Shown here piece after piece: positions 6,282-7,916 of a stretch of 7,916 bases of DNA. The notes beneath the pieces are model-generated. The model made no database searches, had not been told where the DNA came from, and saw only the letters and a list, made by a program, of their open reading frames with translations. The first letter of the stretch is position 1; every line of letters begins with the position of its first letter. The position numbers and the translations under genes were made by a program. Location: the NCBI GenBank assembly GCA_018609965.1, contig JAHENP010000252.1, positions 1-7,916 on the forward strand, in the 5' to 3' direction. The DNA is from Haloferacaceae archaeon. Lineage in GTDB: Archaea; Halobacteriota; Halobacteria; Halobacteriales; Haloferacaceae.

Positions 6282-6860
6282 TCAGTCGCGAGCCGACCAC
6301 CGGCGACCGCGGCGGGCGGCAAACTCCCCGAGGCGGTCCGGCAGGGTCGCGAACCACGCGATCCCGTTCGCCTCGCCCGGCTGGGGAGCGAGATCGCCGC
6401 CGGTGTACGTCGCGTCAAAGAAGACGTGCAGCGAGTGGCTCGCCTTCGGCTCGTCGGGGACCGACCAGACGCGGTGGAGAACCAGCCACGGGTCACCCAA
6501 CACGCAGTCGACGCCGGTCTCCTCGCGCACCTCGCGGCGGGCCGCCGTCTTGTGGTCCTCACCCGACTCGATCCCACCGCCGGGAACCCCCCAGCGCTCT
6601 GTCTCGCCGCGCGGCAACAGGAGGAGCACCCGCGGTCTGTCGTCCGGCTCCGCGTCGGTCGACGCGGAGGTCAAGGGTGCGTCCGCGGGGTCGCGGACGA
6701 CCCAGGCGTAACCGCTGCCGCGGTACGGCTCCGAGCGGTCGAACGCGGCGAACGCCGCGGCCGACACCGCCGTCTCGCGCGTCTCCGAGGGCACGTCCGG
6801 GTACACACGCTCGTAGGCCGCGCGACGCTCCCGGACCCAGTCGAGTGCCAGTTGTGTCAC
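6282..6860 (-). CDS. NUDIX hydrolase
   Basis: The 192-residue protein contains a complete Nudix box matching GX5EX7REUXEEXGU at residues 95-117, with E101, R109-E110 and E113-E114 as the metal and catalytic residues. Preceding strands RVLLLLPRG and RWGVPGGG and following HSLHVFFDATYTGG fit the Nudix fold. Family members hydrolyse nucleoside diphosphates linked to another moiety (oxidised dNTPs, ADP-ribose, NADH, sugar nucleotides); the substrate cannot be read from the sequence. The ~75 residues before the fold (AYERVYPDVP...) are an N-terminal extension not needed for the Nudix core. The start is a GTG at 6860; upstream in the same frame no ATG, GTG or TTG occurs before a stop near 6928. No good TATA box or Shine-Dalgarno sequence is seen. 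Its stop is 8 bp from that of the GH97 gene, and it diverges from the pilin unit. Confidence 0.93.
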   Translation of the reverse strand: MTQLALDWVRERRAAYERVYPDVPSETRETAVSAAAFAAFDRSEPYRGSGYAWVVRDPADAPLTSASTDAEPDDRPRVLLLLPRGETERWGVPGGGIESGEDHKTAARREVREETGVDCVLGDPWLVLHRVWSVPDEPKASHSLHVFFDATYTGGDLAPQPGEANGIAWFATLPDRLGEFAARRGRRWSARD

Positions 6861-6926
6861 GACCCCGGGTGTGTGCCGGAACAGAAGAACGTTGCCCTCG
6901 TCTCTCGCCTCATGATGTGCAGACTG

Positions 6927-6941
6927 TTATCAATCCGATAA
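6927..6941. promoter_or_regulatory. Inverted repeat upstream of the pilin TATA box (candidate operator)
   Basis: TTATC-AATCC-GATAA is a perfect 5-bp dyad with a 5-base spacer. It ends 16 bases before the TTTAA core, in an A/T-rich island that contrasts with the GC-rich flanks. This is where archaeal activators and BRE-adjacent regulators bind. The intergenic region is shared with the divergent NUDIX gene. Confidence 0.4.
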
Positions 6942-6954
6942 ACTTCCGCGCAAA

Positions 6955-6964
6955 GACTTTAAGT
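6955..6964 (+). promoter_or_regulatory. TATA box of the pilin transcription unit
   Basis: GACTTTAAGT is the best TATA match in the window. Its centre (6960) is 24 bases before a GTG at 6984 and 116 bases before the pilin ATG. Transcription should start near 6984-6987. The pilin mRNA therefore either has a leader of about 90 bases or starts with a short leaderless ORF. Confidence 0.65.
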
Positions 6965-6983
6965 GGTGCCGGCGGAGTATAGC

Positions 6984-7079
6984 GTGACCAACGACGTGCG
7001 GGTCAGTGTCCGCCGCTGGGGGTCTCGGAGGCGAGACATCGTAGACAGTGGTTCCGCGGGTCGGTCAGACCAACAATGA
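6984..7079 (+). CDS. Possible 31-codon leaderless ORF translationally coupled to the pilin
   Basis: A GTG at 6984 opens a frame of 31 sense codons (peptide beginning MTNDVRVSVRRWG and ending SDQQ) whose TGA at 7077-7079 overlaps the pilin ATG at 7076 as ATGA. The start lies where transcription is expected to begin, given the TATA box at 6955-6964. The pilin itself has no Shine-Dalgarno sequence, so re-initiation at ATGA would explain its translation. Against this, the peptide is basic (seven Arg), unlike typical haloarchaeal proteins, and third-position G/C is only moderate (about two thirds). It may instead be an untranslated leader. No homology recognised. Confidence 0.3.
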   Translation: MTNDVRVSVRRWGSRRRDIVDSGSAGRSDQQ

Positions 7080-7513
7080 TACAGAAACTCAGAGCGTGGA
7101 CGAACGAATCGGAGCGTGCAGTCAGCCCCGTGATCGGGGTGATTCTGATGGTCGCGATCACGGTGATCCTCGCGGCCGTCATCGGGAGCTTCGTGCTCGG
7201 GATCGGTGGGGACATCGAGGAGACACCGCAGGTGACGTTAGATGTCGAAGCATCGGAGAATGCGAGTGGAAGTGGTATCAACGTCACGCTGTCACACGAC
7301 GGTGGTGACCCGCTCACCGGGGGCAATCTCCGGGTTGTCGCAGATAACTCGACAAATGATTTCATCGAGAACAGTAGTATCAACAGACGGGTTGCCGTTG
7401 GTGATAGAGTGCCATTCTCCGGTGGGTCGTCCGTCCCAGTTGAGGTAGACGTTCGCGTTATCCACCAGCCGTCGGACAGCCTGCTCGTCGACACGACGGT
7501 CAGAGTCGAGTGA
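7076..7513 (+). CDS. Type IV pilin-like protein (archaeal Pilin_N / DUF1628 family)
   Basis: The 145-residue precursor has the archaeal class III prepilin signal: a short charged leader, the cleavage region SERA-VSPVIG (residues 12-21, PibD cut expected between A15 and V16), and a single hydrophobic segment (VSPVIGVILMVAITVILA and on to ~G44) that packs into the pilus core. The remaining ~100 residues are an acidic, beta-rich head domain. It contains four N-X-S/T sequons at N62, N69, N91 and N99, candidates for AglB N-glycosylation, which is known for haloarchaeal pilins and archaellins. Whether it is a major pilin, a minor pilin or another secreted type IV pilin-like subunit cannot be told. 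No PilB/PilC assembly genes are present, so it relies on machinery encoded elsewhere. Its codons are visibly less GC-biased than those of neighbouring genes, as is common in fast-changing surface proteins. Confidence 0.9.
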   Translation: MIQKLRAWTNESERAVSPVIGVILMVAITVILAAVIGSFVLGIGGDIEETPQVTLDVEASENASGSGINVTLSHDGGDPLTGGNLRVVADNSTNDFIENSSINRRVAVGDRVPFSGGSSVPVEVDVRVIHQPSDSLLVDTTVRVE

Positions 7514-7524
7514 CACAGCGAGCA

Positions 7525-7533
7525 GCCTAAACC
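7525..7533 (+). promoter_or_regulatory. TATA-like element for the sulfatase-superfamily gene
   Basis: GCCTAAACC in the short gap after the pilin stop is centred 27 bases before GTG 7556, the distance expected for a leaderless promoter. No Shine-Dalgarno sequence is present. This suggests independent transcription rather than read-through from the pilin. Confidence 0.4.
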
Positions 7534-7555
7534 CACGCCGACCCTCCCGGTCGAC

Positions 7556-7916
7556 GTGACAGACACCAACGTTCTCTTCGTCGTCGCCGACAGTCTGCGA
7601 GCCGCCAACACCTCCCTCCTCGGCTACAGGCGGGAGACGACACCGTTTCTCTCGGAGTTCGCGGCGGAGTCGACGGTCTACACGCAGGCTCGCGCGCCGA
7701 GCAACTGGACGGTGCCGAGCCACGTCTCGATGTTCACCGGCACCGACGCCGCCGCCCACGGGTTCGAGATCACCGAGCGGCTCACCGAGGGCCACACGAT
7801 CTGGGAGGAGTTGGCCGCGGCGGGGTACGACACGGGGCTGTTCTCGGATAACCCGTTTCTGACGGCCCACGAGAGCGGGCTGGACCAGCCGTTCGAGACC
7901 GCCCGGCGGACACCCG
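7556..7916 (+). CDS. Sulfatase-like alkaline phosphatase superfamily enzyme, N-terminal part (runs off window)
   Basis: A GTG at 7556 opens a frame that continues to the window edge (120 codons seen). The N-terminus has the sulfatase fold signature: NVLFVVADSLRAANTSLLGY (5-24, with D12 as the first metal ligand), TPFLSEFAAEST (29-40), then APSNWTVPSHVSMFTG (47-62) and HGFEI. In true sulfatases the C/S-x-P-S-R motif supplies the formylglycine nucleophile; here the aligned residue is Thr52 in TVPSH. Thr is the nucleophile in LTA-synthase-like phosphoglycerol transferases and related phosphodiesterases of this superfamily. A phospho- or phosphoglycerol-transfer role on surface glycans or lipids is therefore as likely as sulfate hydrolysis. 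No signal peptide is seen, so the enzyme is probably cytoplasmic or membrane-associated through its missing C-terminus. It lies 42 bp after the pilin stop. Confidence 0.85.
   Translation, partial: MTDTNVLFVVADSLRAANTSLLGYRRETTPFLSEFAAESTVYTQARAPSNWTVPSHVSMFTGTDAAAHGFEITERLTEGHTIWEELAAAGYDTGLFSDNPFLTAHESGLDQPFETARRTP

Noticed and set aside
5326..6357. Minus-strand open frame of 343 codons across the GH97 C-terminal half
   Set aside because: Same kind of antisense shadow; composition is Arg/Val-rich and non-acidic, unlike haloarchaeal proteins.
7003..7870. Minus-strand open frames opposite the pilin and sulfatase-like genes
   Set aside because: Both are antisense to genes with clear family motifs and have atypical composition.
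1..7916. CRISPR array, insertion sequence, integrase/attachment site or defence genes
   Set aside because: No regularly spaced repeats, no transposase-like protein and no terminal inverted repeats were seen; the gene content is ordinary chromosomal.

Overview
The window reads as chromosomal DNA of a halophilic archaeon (class Halobacteria). The evidence is high GC with strong G/C preference at third codon positions, acidic Asp/Glu-rich proteins, an archaea-only GatE subunit, a Tat-exported enzyme, an archaeal type IV pilin, and mostly leaderless-looking genes with TATA-like boxes about 25-30 bases before the start codon. Species cannot be determined from the sequence.

Layout, left to right. 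The 3' end of a zinc-ribbon membrane-type protein (+, to 289) converges on gatE (-, 318-2186), the Glu-tRNA(Gln) amidotransferase subunit E. Two tandem hairpins sit at their junction. A 123-bp divergent promoter region separates gatE from a GrpB/UPF0157-family gene (+, 2310-2825). This in turn converges on a small two-helix membrane protein (-, 2905-3216), which has the clearest Shine-Dalgarno sequence in the window and a 9-bp perfect hairpin in its presumed leader. The roughly 315-bp gap 3217-3531 holds that hairpin, a CxxC/CxC-coding frame of doubtful reality, an imperfect inverted repeat and a TATA box.

The largest gene (+, 3532-6273) encodes a Tat-secreted glycoside hydrolase of family GH97. 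It belongs to the SusB-like inverting type and carries an extra carbohydrate-binding-like module inserted before the C-terminal domain. It converges, with 8 bp between stop codons, on a NUDIX hydrolase (-, 6282-6860). A good TATA box then precedes a possible 31-codon upstream ORF whose stop overlaps the start of a type IV pilin gene (+, 7076-7513). The window ends inside a sulfatase/alkaline-phosphatase-superfamily gene (+, 7556 to the edge) with Thr at the expected nucleophile position.

No extended operon is visible. Most genes alternate strand and have their own promoter. The common thread of the right half is the cell surface: a secreted glucan-degrading enzyme, a pilin with several N-glycosylation sequons, and a phospho/sulfo-transferase-like enzyme. 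I see no CRISPR array, tRNA, rRNA, insertion sequence or defence system. The most unusual signals are small cis-elements (tandem hairpins with a compensatory base-pair change, a leader hairpin, an ORF coupled to the pilin) and the domain insertion in GH97.
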